Below, one piece after another: positions 1 through 6,018 of a stretch of 36,809 nt of DNA. The notes beneath the pieces are model-generated. The model did not search any database, was not told the DNA's origin, and saw only the letters and a program-made list of their open reading frames with translations. The DNA comes from Candidatus Equadaptatus faecalis (GTDB taxonomy: Bacteria > Synergistota > Synergistia > Synergistales > Synergistaceae), in assembly GCA_018065065.1 (NCBI GenBank), contig JAGHTZ010000087.1, positions 1-36,809 on the forward strand. Reading direction: 5' to 3'. The translations under genes and the position numbers were made by a program. The number at the start of each line of letters is the position of its first letter. Positions within the stretch are counted from its first letter, which is position 1.

Positions 1-636
1 CTGCCGTTCTTGGAAACGGCAAACATTTATGATTGGACAAAAGCGCACGGAATAAACTTGTTCCAACGGACTGAAAAATCTCTGTTTGCTTCAGAGGAAA
101 ATATTGCTTTTGCAAAAAACATTCTCGCCCCGCTACAGGATAAGAAAAAAATTTTTTGTGTCATAGGAGCAAGTAGCATTAACAAAATGTGGCCGACAGA
201 ACACTGGATTGATTTCTTAAAACCGCTTGCAGAAGCAGGCTGGGGGATTGTCCTTAACGGCTATGGACCAACAGAACAAGCTGTAGCAGATAAAATAGCA
301 GATGCGCTGCCACAAACAAACACCTTAAATTTGGTTGGTAAACTCAACTTTGTGCACATGATTGGTGTTGCAAGTGCATGCCAAATTGCTGCTGGGCATG
401 ATACTGGACCTTTACACCTTGTAGCACTTTGCGGAGTACCAACTGTTGGAATTTTTGATTACATTCAACCTATTGAAGCAGGTTATAATGTTCCTTGGTT
501 AGTATTTGCTGTTGCGAGAGCAGAAAGACTGCAAACTTTTTATCATAAAAAACGTAATGCAAATGTCCTTGCTGAACTAAAAGTTGAAAAGGTTCGCGAA
601 AAATTTGACGAACTGGTTGAAAAATATAAGCTGTAA
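1..636 (+). CDS. GT9 family glycosyltransferase (heptosyltransferase-like), 5' end cut by window
   Basis: Reading frame 1 is open from the first base of the window, so this is the C-terminal part of a gene that begins outside it. The TTG at 10 is an internal codon and not a convincing start. The protein has the C-terminal Rossmann half of family 9 glycosyltransferases, the family that adds heptose to the LPS core. It shows a segment with K-x-W-P in the nucleotide-sugar half, then HDTGPLHL followed by GVPTVGIFD, the usual donor-binding region. The end EKVREKFDELVEKYKL is closely matched by a fragment at 1153-1203, which suggests a small family of related copies here. The base composition is more AT-rich than the housekeeping genes further along. 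The acceptor sugar cannot be inferred. Confidence 0.85.
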   Translation: MPFLETANIYDWTKAHGINLFQRTEKSLFASEENIAFAKNILAPLQDKKKIFCVIGASSINKMWPTEHWIDFLKPLAEAGWGIVLNGYGPTEQAVADKIADALPQTNTLNLVGKLNFVHMIGVASACQIAAGHDTGPLHLVALCGVPTVGIFDYIQPIEAGYNVPWLVFAVARAERLQTFYHKKRNANVLAELKVEKVREKFDELVEKYKL

Positions 637-660
637 CAGAAAATGACTATACACACACGT

Positions 661-783
661 TCAAAAGTTTTATAGCTTCGTTTCGGCGCATTCGGCGATG
701 TGTTTCAGACAGTCGCAAGGGCACGGCCGCTCAAATGCCGTTTTTCCGAAGCGGCTGAAAAATTCGGTTTGCAGCGCGGATAA
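661..783 (+). pseudogene. GT9 glycosyltransferase relic: N-terminus joined to a C-terminal tail
   Basis: Translated from 661 this reads SKVL-stop-LRFGAFGDVFQTVARARPLK and then AEKFGLQRG-stop. The first part matches the N-terminus of the intact GT9 gene at 4371 (SKVLWIRFGAFGDVLQAIARARLFK), with its Trp codon changed to TAG. The last part matches the C-terminal tail seen at 1153-1203. The gene has therefore lost its whole middle by deletion and also carries a stop. It lies directly after the partial GT9 gene and is followed by the hairpin at 793-820. Confidence 0.8.
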
Positions 784-792
784 CAGTTTACC

Positions 793-820
793 CTGCGCCC
801 TGTCATCTGACAGGGCGCAG
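793..820 (+). terminator. Hairpin, copy 1 of 3 (terminator-like)
   Basis: A perfect 12-bp stem CTGCGCCCTGTC / GACAGGGCGCAG closes a 4-base loop ATCT and is followed by GTTGTTT. It sits just after the stop of the GT9 relic. The same hairpin recurs at about 1221-1247 and 2639-2666, so besides acting as a terminator it is a dispersed repeat. Confidence 0.7.
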
Positions 821-880
821 TTGTTTGAAGGCAACAGGACAGTGAATTTTCGGTTGAGCTGTCTGCAAAATACCCGCCAA

Positions 881-1003
881 TTACGGTTGTATTTCCCAGT
901 TGCCGCCACGCGCTTTTCCAATACGCCTGATTATGTTTTTTTCTTCAAGCAACTTCATTATTCTCTGCAGGGTTCTCATATCTATTCCCCCAGTCAGCTG
1001 CCG
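881..1003 (-). pseudogene. Relic of a winged-helix C-terminal domain
   Basis: On the minus strand, 1003 to 881 reads QLTGGIDMRTLQRIMKLL, then EEKNIIRRIGKARGGNWEI and a stop. This is the recognition-helix and wing region of the winged-helix tail found on AlbA_2-type and Fic proteins. Compare the Fic gene at 33435 here, whose tail reads ELTKVSLITVKRI and ends in RNGRWEIV. An in-frame TGA lies directly upstream (1004-1006) and no remaining N-terminal domain is recognisable, so this is probably the last remnant of a decayed gene. A short ORF from the ATG at 979 could still encode about 32 residues. Confidence 0.6.
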
Positions 1004-1005
1004 TC

Positions 1006-1031
1006 AAAAATGCGGGAGCTAAACTCCCGCA
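1006..1031 (-). terminator. Hairpin with minus-strand U-tract
   Basis: An 8-bp stem TGCGGGAG / CTCCCGCA with a 5-base loop is followed on the minus strand by TTTTT, the form of a Rho-independent terminator. No intact minus-strand gene lies upstream of it. The sequence just upstream on that strand (about 1032-1060) can form a competing AACTC/GAGTT pairing, so a structured small RNA is conceivable but not established. Confidence 0.45.
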
Positions 1032-1152
1032 GTGTTTTCATTCCGCTGAGTTATAGAGCCGCGGGTCGCTCAGTGTTGATGCGAGAATTATATATTAATC
1101 ATAATTATTGTCAAATCTGCGTATTTTGGCAGAATTATACCTAAAAAGATCT

Positions 1153-1203
1153 GAGAACGTCCGCGAAAAGTTTGACAAACTGACTGAAAAATTCGGTTTG
1201 TAA
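1153..1203 (+). pseudogene. C-terminal fragment of a GT9 glycosyltransferase
   Basis: From 1153 the frame reads ENVREKFDKLTEKFGL-stop. This nearly matches the C-terminus of the partial GT9 gene ending at 636 (EKVREKFDELVEKYKL). Nothing GT9-like precedes it. The DNA after it repeats the sequence after the relic at 661-783 (GCGGATAACAG, then the hairpin), so the two ends are duplicated copies of one 3' region. Confidence 0.7.
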
Positions 1204-1220
1204 CGCGGATAACAGATTAC

Positions 1221-1247
1221 CTGCGTCCTGTCATCTGACAGGGCACA
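1221..1247 (+). repeat. Hairpin, copy 2 of 3 (imperfect)
   Basis: TGCGTCCTGTC ATCT GACAGGGCACA is the same hairpin as at 793-820, but with one mismatch and one G-U pair. It is followed by ATTGTTTT. It sits after the GT9 C-terminal fragment, in the position of that gene's former terminator. Confidence 0.65.
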
Positions 1248-1328
1248 ATTGTTTTACAGGCAAAGACCGCCAAGCAAAAATTGGGGGAGGGGTAGTTTAT
1301 AATCAGAACTCTTACCCGTATTTTATGA

Positions 1329-1334
1329 TATAAT
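1329..1334 (+). promoter_or_regulatory. -10 element TATAAT, six bases before the start codon
   Basis: A perfect TATAAT ends six bases before the ATG at 1341, so transcription would begin at or beside the start codon and give a leaderless or nearly leaderless mRNA. No good -35 lies 16-18 bp upstream. A purine-rich stretch GGGGGAGGGG at 1283-1292 resembles a ribosome binding site but is about 49 bases from the ATG, too far to serve it. Confidence 0.45.
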
Positions 1335-1340
1335 CTCGAT

Positions 1341-2630
1341 ATGCAGACAACAGAAAGCAATACCATAGAGTATAAGCAGGAATTTTCGGATACAATTCTG
1401 AAAGATGTTATAGGTTTTCTGAATTATTCCTTAGGTGGACATATCTACGTTGGCGTAGATAATGTTGGTGTTGTGTACGGCGTTGAAAAACCTGACGAAA
1501 CACAGCTCAGAATAATCAACATGCTGCGGGATAGCATCCAACCGTCTGTTCTTGGCTTGTTTGACGTGCTGATAGAGCAAGTTGAGGGTAAAACTGTTCT
1601 CCATATTATTATTTCAAGCGGCAATGAAAAGCCTTATTACAACAAGTCAAAGGGCATGTCTCCCAAGGGTTGTTTCATACGCGTGGGGACTTCTGTTCAG
1701 GAAATGACTGAAGGACAGATTGCCGATTTATATTCAAGAAGAACACGCGACACGCTTAAAAATATTGTTTCACCTCATCAAGATTTAACTTTTGAGCAGC
1801 TAAGAATTTATTATCAGGAAAAAGGACTGTCTTTAAACGGTAATTTTGCAAAAAATCTTGATTTGCTTACAGCCGACGGGAAATATAATTACGCCGCATA
1901 TCTTTTGGCAGACAGGAACGCAACCTCTATTAAAGTAGCAAAATATTCCGGAACAGATAAACAAAATTTAACTGAGTACAGAGAATACGGCTATTGTTCG
2001 CTTATCAAGTCAACTAAGTCCGTGCTGGAGAAATTGGATATCGAAAATACTGTCTCTACTGAAATTACATATACAGGCAGAAACGATGTACCGCTGTGGA
2101 ATACACGTGCGGCGAAGGAAGCTGTTGTTAATTTTATCGTACATAACGACTATACGCGGGAAGTTCCGCCGCTGTTTGAAATTTATTCAGACAGGCTGGA
2201 GATAACGTCTTACGGCGGTTTGGTTACAGGCTTAAGCAGAGACGAGTTTTTCAGCGGCGTTTCTATGCCAAGAAACAGAGAGTTAATGCGTATTTTCAAA
2301 GACTTGGAGCTCGTAGAACATATCGGCTCCGGTATGGATAAGATTCTATCTGCTTACAGTCCGTCTGTTTTCACGTTTATGGAGCATTTTCTGCGAGTTA
2401 CTTTCCCATTTGAGAAAAACAGGGAGAAAAACAGGGAGAAAAACAGGGAGAAAAATACTGATGTCATTTTGTCTTTAATAAGAGAAAACCCGAATGTTAC
2501 AATAGCGGATTTGACACATACAACAAAGCTGTCGCACAGTACCGTTGAAAAAGCAATCAGACAGTTAAAGCAGGAAAAACGTCTGCTGCGCGAAGGTCCC
2601 GACAAGGGAGGATATTGGGTTGTGATATAA
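1341..2630 (+). CDS. AlbA_2 (Schlafen-like) / ATP-binding putative transcriptional regulator
   Basis: A 429-residue protein of the COG2865 type. The N-terminal AlbA_2 domain (about 1-120) starts with TIEYKQEFS and continues FLNYSLGGHIYVGVDN. The middle (about 255-345) has the ATPase-fold part with EAVVNFIVHNDYT and the IYSDRLEITSYGG segment. Residues 360-371 are three copies of NREK, encoded by 12-bp DNA repeats. The last 55 residues are a winged helix (TIADLTHTTKLSHSTVEKAI, ending GGYWVVI). Such proteins are usually annotated as putative regulators, often in mobile or defence neighbourhoods; the molecular role is unknown. The start is the ATG six bases after a TATAAT, without a Shine-Dalgarno site. 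The gene is flanked by copies of the hairpin repeat and interrupts a decayed GT9 region, suggesting acquisition by transfer. Confidence 0.85.
   Translation: MQTTESNTIEYKQEFSDTILKDVIGFLNYSLGGHIYVGVDNVGVVYGVEKPDETQLRIINMLRDSIQPSVLGLFDVLIEQVEGKTVLHIIISSGNEKPYYNKSKGMSPKGCFIRVGTSVQEMTEGQIADLYSRRTRDTLKNIVSPHQDLTFEQLRIYYQEKGLSLNGNFAKNLDLLTADGKYNYAAYLLADRNATSIKVAKYSGTDKQNLTEYREYGYCSLIKSTKSVLEKLDIENTVSTEITYTGRNDVPLWNTRAAKEAVVNFIVHNDYTREVPPLFEIYSDRLEITSYGGLVTGLSRDEFFSGVSMPRNRELMRIFKDLELVEHIGSGMDKILSAYSPSVFTFMEHFLRVTFPFEKNREKNREKNREKNTDVILSLIRENPNVTIADLTHTTKLSHSTVEKAIRQLKQEKRLLREGPDKGGYWVVI
2412..2456 (+). repeat. 12-bp in-frame tandem repeat (GAGAAAAACAGG)
   Basis: Three perfect copies and a fourth partial copy of GAGAAAAACAGG encode the (NREK)n linker between the ATPase-fold part and the winged helix of the AlbA_2 protein. 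Twelve bases keep the frame, so copy-number changes would only lengthen or shorten the charged linker. Confidence 0.9.
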
Positions 2631-2638
2631 GATATCCC

Positions 2639-2666
2639 CTGCGTCCTGTCATCTGACGGGGCGCAG
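2639..2666 (+). terminator. Hairpin, copy 3 of 3: terminator of the AlbA_2 gene
   Basis: CTGCGTCCTGTC ATCT GACGGGGCGCAG pairs along 12 bp with two G-U pairs and is followed by TTATTTTA. It lies 8 bases after the AlbA_2 stop codon and is a copy of the hairpins at 793-820 and 1221-1247. Confidence 0.75.
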
Positions 2667-2694
2667 TTATTTTACGACAATATTGCATAATAAG

Positions 2695-2747
2695 TTCCCT
2701 CGAAAAGTGTGATAATTTACCCTAAACTTCCCTCGAAAAGTGTGATA
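2695..2747. repeat. Two 20-bp direct repeats, 33-bp period
   Basis: TTCCCTCGAAAAGTGTGATA occurs at 2695-2714 and again, identically, at 2728-2747, separated by 13 bases. The pair lies in the non-coding gap between the AlbA_2 gene and the 3' end of the DUF4143 ATPase gene. It could be a binding site, a recombination site or a cassette edge; the sequence does not decide. Confidence 0.85.
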
Positions 2748-2821
2748 TAAATTCGTGTAAAGCGTGTGTTTATGCGGAAAAATCAATTTTTACCCAAAAA
2801 TCGGTAGGCGGCCTGCAAATT

Positions 2822-4129
2822 TTACAGAAATGCCGCTGCATAGAGCGGCATTGTTGTTATTTTGCCGCTGCTTCCAATATTGTAGTCGCCAAGCTTGAGA
2901 GCCTGCGAAACGTGGTATTTTTCTTCATGCGCAGCAACTGTTTTCAGGCTTTTCGCATTGCCGGTCGCGGCTTTTACTTCTACGGGAACGCACTTATTGT
3001 TTCTGCGTATTGCAAAATCAATTTCCAGTCCGCTGTCTTTTTTATAGTAGTAAAGTCTGCGTCCTGCTTTTACAAAGCAGTCAGCGGCAAGCGCTTCATA
3101 CAGCGCCCCTTTGTATATGTTCAGATTTCCTGTCAGAATGTCGCTTTGTGTCCCGTCTTCAAGCATACTCACAAAAAGCCCGGTATCGTTCATATAAACC
3201 TTGAAACAGCTTTTGTCCGCATTGCCTTCCAGCGGAAGCTCAAGGGCATTGAGATTATAGCAGCGGGATATTATTCCGGCGTCTTCTATCCACTGCAGGC
3301 TGCCTTCAAATTTTGAGGCGCTGCCTTTTTTCCGCACCGCTGAATACATAAATTTCTTGTTTTCCTTTGCAAGCTGCGCAGGGATTGAGTCAAAGCATTC
3401 GACTATTTTGCTTTTGTCGCTGTCAGGCGCATATTTAAGCATATCGTCCCTGTAATCCCTTATTATACCTCTCTGTATTTCCAGTACTTCGTTCAACCGC
3501 TTTGTATCTGCGAAAAGCTGTACTGCGCGGGGCATTCCCCCGACAATGGCATACTGCAGAAAAAGCTCGCGAAAGCGCAGATGCAGTGCAGTTTCAACAG
3601 GGGTCGCCGTTTCAATGCAGCCGCGCAGATACGCAATCGTTTCTTCCGCAATGCCGTTTGCCCACAGGAATTCCTCGAAGTCCATGGGGCGCATGTCAAT
3701 TATTGTTTCATAGCCTACAGGCACGGATTTAGGCTGCCCGTATCCGCTTATTCCAAGCAGCGAACCTGTACATATAACGTCAAATCGTCCGTCAAGCTGA
3801 AAAAATTTTAATGCCGTTCTTGCTTCCGGACATTCCTGTATTTCATCAAGAACTATAACTGTATTCCCTGCTTCAAAGGCAGCTGCACTGCCAAGAAAGG
3901 CTGTCATTTTCATAATTATGTCGTCAACGGAAAGAGAACCCTCGAAAATTGAGCGGTAGGCAGGATTTTGATAAAAATCAATCCTGATAACGTGCTTATA
4001 ATTTCTTTCCGCAAACGCAAGCACTGAAGACGTTTTTCCGCATTGTCTGCAGCCTTTTACAACAAGTGGATTCCGCACCGATCGGTTTTTCCACTGCGAA
4101 AACGCTGCCTCAATTTTTCGTTTAAGCAT
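2822..4129 (-). CDS. AAA_14 / DUF4143 family ATPase
   Basis: A 435-residue P-loop ATPase. The Walker A is VKGCRQCGKTS (residues about 24-34), a form usual in AAA_14 proteins, and the Walker B is TVIVLDEIQE (about 89-98). The sensor-like stretch CTGSLLGI follows. The C-terminal third is DUF4143 (KVYMNDTGLFVSML, then a nuclease-like segment GLEIDFAIRR...CVPVEVKA). That last part, a D-x-E-x-K-like arrangement, resembles the PD-(D/E)XK fold, but catalysis is unproven. These ATPases are common in anaerobes, often near toxin-antitoxin genes, and their function is unknown. The start is supported by AGGAG 9 bases upstream and a good promoter. It is bordered by the direct repeats at 2695-2747 and the 32-bp tandem repeat at 4178-4271. 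Confidence 0.85.
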   Translation of the reverse strand: MLKRKIEAAFSQWKNRSVRNPLVVKGCRQCGKTSSVLAFAERNYKHVIRIDFYQNPAYRSIFEGSLSVDDIIMKMTAFLGSAAAFEAGNTVIVLDEIQECPEARTALKFFQLDGRFDVICTGSLLGISGYGQPKSVPVGYETIIDMRPMDFEEFLWANGIAEETIAYLRGCIETATPVETALHLRFRELFLQYAIVGGMPRAVQLFADTKRLNEVLEIQRGIIRDYRDDMLKYAPDSDKSKIVECFDSIPAQLAKENKKFMYSAVRKKGSASKFEGSLQWIEDAGIISRCYNLNALELPLEGNADKSCFKVYMNDTGLFVSMLEDGTQSDILTGNLNIYKGALYEALAADCFVKAGRRLYYYKKDSGLEIDFAIRRNNKCVPVEVKAATGNAKSLKTVAAHEEKYHVSQALKLGDYNIGSSGKITTMPLYAAAFL

Positions 4130-4161
4130 TCAATCAGCTCCTGTCAGCTTTTTCGCTTTGT

Positions 4162-4189
4162 ATTATACTATACTTAAGGATTTTTTCAA
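4162..4189 (-). promoter_or_regulatory. Promoter of the DUF4143 ATPase gene
   Basis: On the minus strand TTGAAA (4184-4189) and TATAAT (4162-4167) are 16 bp apart, upstream of the ATG at 4129 and its AGGAG site. The -35 lies inside the first unit of the 32-bp tandem repeat, so each repeat carries the same potential -35 sequence. Confidence 0.65.
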
Positions 4190-4271
4190 GCGACTTTTTG
4201 TAAAAATCGGGATTTTTTCAAGCGACTTTTTGCAAAAATCGGGATTTTTTCAAGCGACTTTTTGCAAAACC
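4178..4271. repeat. 32-bp tandem repeat, three copies
   Basis: Units starting GGATTTTTTCAAGCGACTTT begin at 4178, 4210 and 4242, giving an exact 32-bp period. Units differ by one base (GTAAAAA versus GCAAAAA), and the third unit diverges at its end. The array lies directly upstream of the DUF4143 ATPase gene, between it and the divergent GT9 gene. Confidence 0.9.
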
Positions 4272-4370
4272 AAGAGCTGTTTTATAAAACTTGCATTTTG
4301 CCGCGAAATATATTAAACTGCGGACGTTAAGCCGTTCAGGCTTAAAATGCAGCAGAGACGAGGATATGCA

Positions 4371-5354
4371 ATGTTCACACCTTCAAAGGTTTTATGGATT
4401 CGTTTCGGAGCGTTCGGCGACGTGCTTCAGGCAATCGCAAGGGCGCGTCTGTTCAAACGCCGTTTTCCCGACGCAAAGCTTACAATGCTTACGCGCCCTG
4501 AATTTGCAAATATTGTTGAGCCTCAGGACTGTTTTGAGGATTTTATTTACTGGGACAGCAAACACAAACCTGCCGGGCTGCTGAACTGCGTTGCAGAAGT
4601 TCGGTCAAGACATTTTGATACTCTCGTTTCCGTTCACAACGCCGTTTCGGCCGCTTTTGTCGCCAAGCTTTCTGGCATCACGCAGTGTTACGGTTATAAA
4701 AGTATGTTTGAAAGTTTTTATTACGATAAGAACGTGTGGGAGCTGTTTGAAGAGCTCGGCATAGACAAAAACCTGCGAGACACACCAATGGTACAGCCTT
4801 CCAAAGCTGCGAAGGAATACGCCGCAAAACTGTATGAAGGCTTCCCGGAAAAAAGACTTTTTTGTATTACAATGGCGAGCAAACTGCATAAATTCTGGCC
4901 TGTTGAATATTGGCCGCAACTGCTGAACAGGCTGATTGCAGACGGTTGGTGCGTTGTTCTCAACGGTCACGGTGACGAAGAACGTAAAAACAATGATTAC
5001 TACATTTCGCAAATTTCGGATAAGTCAAAAATTCTTGATTTGACTGATAAACTTAATTATGACCAAATGTGTGCGGCAATTCAAGCTTGCAAAGCCGCTG
5101 TGGGAGTAGATACAGGTCCATTAAATTTGGCAGGACTTTCAGGAACTCCTACATTAGGTTTATTTGGCTGTACTCCAAGTCAAAAACTTGGTTTTACAAT
5201 GCCGTGGTATCGCGAAGTGCTTACAAATTGTCCTACACCCGGCTGCTGGAATTATGACTGCCCCAAACCGTGCATGGCACTCCTTACACCTGATATGGCT
5301 TACGACGGTTTCAAAAAATTTGAAAAGGAACTGTTATCCAAGCCTTCACTCTGA
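4371..5354 (+). CDS. GT9 family glycosyltransferase (heptosyltransferase-like), intact
   Basis: A complete 327-residue family 9 glycosyltransferase, of the type that adds heptose to the LPS inner core on the cytoplasmic face of the membrane. The N-terminus has VLWIRFGAFGDVLQA, the usual acceptor-side glycine loop. The C-terminal half has KFWPVEYWPQLLNRL, then GVDTGPLNLAGLSGTPTLGLFG. In most relatives the residue after DTGP-x is His; here it is Asn (DTGPLN), while the partial copy at 1-636 keeps His. The ATG at 4371 is preferred because GAGG lies 7 bases upstream; an in-frame ATG at 4347 lacks a site. It is the only whole copy among three or more GT9 traces, so it may carry the function the decayed copies lost. 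Confidence 0.87.
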   Translation: MFTPSKVLWIRFGAFGDVLQAIARARLFKRRFPDAKLTMLTRPEFANIVEPQDCFEDFIYWDSKHKPAGLLNCVAEVRSRHFDTLVSVHNAVSAAFVAKLSGITQCYGYKSMFESFYYDKNVWELFEELGIDKNLRDTPMVQPSKAAKEYAAKLYEGFPEKRLFCITMASKLHKFWPVEYWPQLLNRLIADGWCVVLNGHGDEERKNNDYYISQISDKSKILDLTDKLNYDQMCAAIQACKAAVGVDTGPLNLAGLSGTPTLGLFGCTPSQKLGFTMPWYREVLTNCPTPGCWNYDCPKPCMALLTPDMAYDGFKKFEKELLSKPSL

Positions 5355-5403
5355 TTGAAGCATACAGTTCTGACTCATACAACAGTGTCTAATTAATTTA
5401 TAT

Positions 5404-5463
5404 TATACCTTAAAGGGTATAATATATTTTTATATATTGACATTATCCCCGTTAGGGTATAAA
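5404..5463 (+). promoter_or_regulatory. Promoter with two HipB-type operators
   Basis: TATACC-N6-GGTATA lies at 5404-5421 and TATCCC-N6-GGTATA at 5444-5461, so two similar palindromes start 40 bp apart. TTGACA at 5437-5442 and a TATAAA/TAAATT -10 region at 5458-5465 form the promoter, and the second palindrome fills the spacer and -10. The half sites resemble the TATCC...GGATA operators bound by HipB, so the first gene product probably represses its own operon here. Confidence 0.75.
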
Positions 5464-5485
5464 TTATTTTGCGGAGGCGGTATGT

Positions 5486-5689
5486 GTGAATAAGGTCGCT
5501 GCTTTTATCAAGCAAAGCAGAAAAACTGCAGGACTTACCCAAAAGGAATTTGCTCTTCGTTCGGGATTAGGGCTGCGCTTCGTCCGTGATTTGGAACAGG
5601 GCAAGCCGTCTGTCCGCATGGATAAGGTTAACCAGGCGCTCGCAATGTTTGGCGCAGAGATTGTGCCGTGCAGGGTTGACAAGCAATAA
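5486..5689 (+). CDS. hipB: HipB-like XRE-family antitoxin / repressor
   Basis: A 67-residue helix-turn-helix protein spanning one XRE/HTH_3 domain: IKQSRKTAGLTQKEFALRSG, then GLRFVRDLEQGKPSVRMDKVNQALAMFG. This is the size and pattern of HipB (y4mF group) proteins, which bind operator DNA as dimers and hold the cognate kinase. The GTG at 5486 has GGAGG 8 bases upstream; the ATG at 5482 would stop after three codons. The stop TAA overlaps the next ATG by one base, so translation is probably coupled. Two palindromes at its promoter are the likely binding sites. Confidence 0.87.
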   Translation: MNKVAAFIKQSRKTAGLTQKEFALRSGLGLRFVRDLEQGKPSVRMDKVNQALAMFGAEIVPCRVDKQ

Positions 5690-6018
5690 TGGCGGCTTAC
5701 CGGGCAGCAGAAATTTACGTACACGACATTTTTGCCGGTATTCTGCGTGAAACCGACGAAGGTTATTCTTTTGTGTATGATACAGCATATTTAAAAAAGG
5801 ACAACGCTGTACCGGTCAGTTTAACCCTGCCTCTTAATAAAGAGCCATATTTTTCAAAAACTCTGTTCGCTTTTTTTGACGGGCTTATTCCTGAGGGCTG
5901 GCTGTTGGACGTTGTCGTTCGCAACTGGAAGCTGAGAGCAGACGACAGGTTTGGTATTTTGCTCGCCGCGTGCAGGGATTGTATCGGCTGCGTATCTGTC
6001 AGGGAGATTGTACAATGA
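5689..6018 (+). CDS. hipS: HipS-like small protein (HipA N-terminal subdomain)
   Basis: A 109-residue protein corresponding to the N-terminal subdomain of HipA (Couple_hipA) on its own. It shows the family pattern: FAGILRE near the start, PVSLTLPL at about 42-49, LFAFFDGLIPEGWLL at about 59-73, and CRDCIGCVSV near the end. In three-gene HipBST systems described from enteropathogenic E. coli this small protein, rather than HipB, neutralises the HipT kinase. Its ATG overlaps the hipB stop by one base and its TGA overlaps the hipT ATG (ATGA). An AGGG lies 13 bases upstream, a poor distance, so coupled translation is likely. The antitoxin role here is inferred from gene order and size. Confidence 0.83.
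   Translation: MAAYRAAEIYVHDIFAGILRETDEGYSFVYDTAYLKKDNAVPVSLTLPLNKEPYFSKTLFAFFDGLIPEGWLLDVVVRNWKLRADDRFGILLAACRDCIGCVSVREIVQ

Noticed and set aside
1032-1075. tRNA-like look of the AACTCAGCGG segment on the minus strand
   Set aside because: No acceptor stem, anticodon arm or T-loop could be built; treated as a hairpin region only.
698-1144. 148-codon plus-strand ORF in the GT9 relic region
   Set aside because: It begins in the wrong frame of the GT9 fragment and runs through the hairpin and the minus-strand relic; no family likeness.
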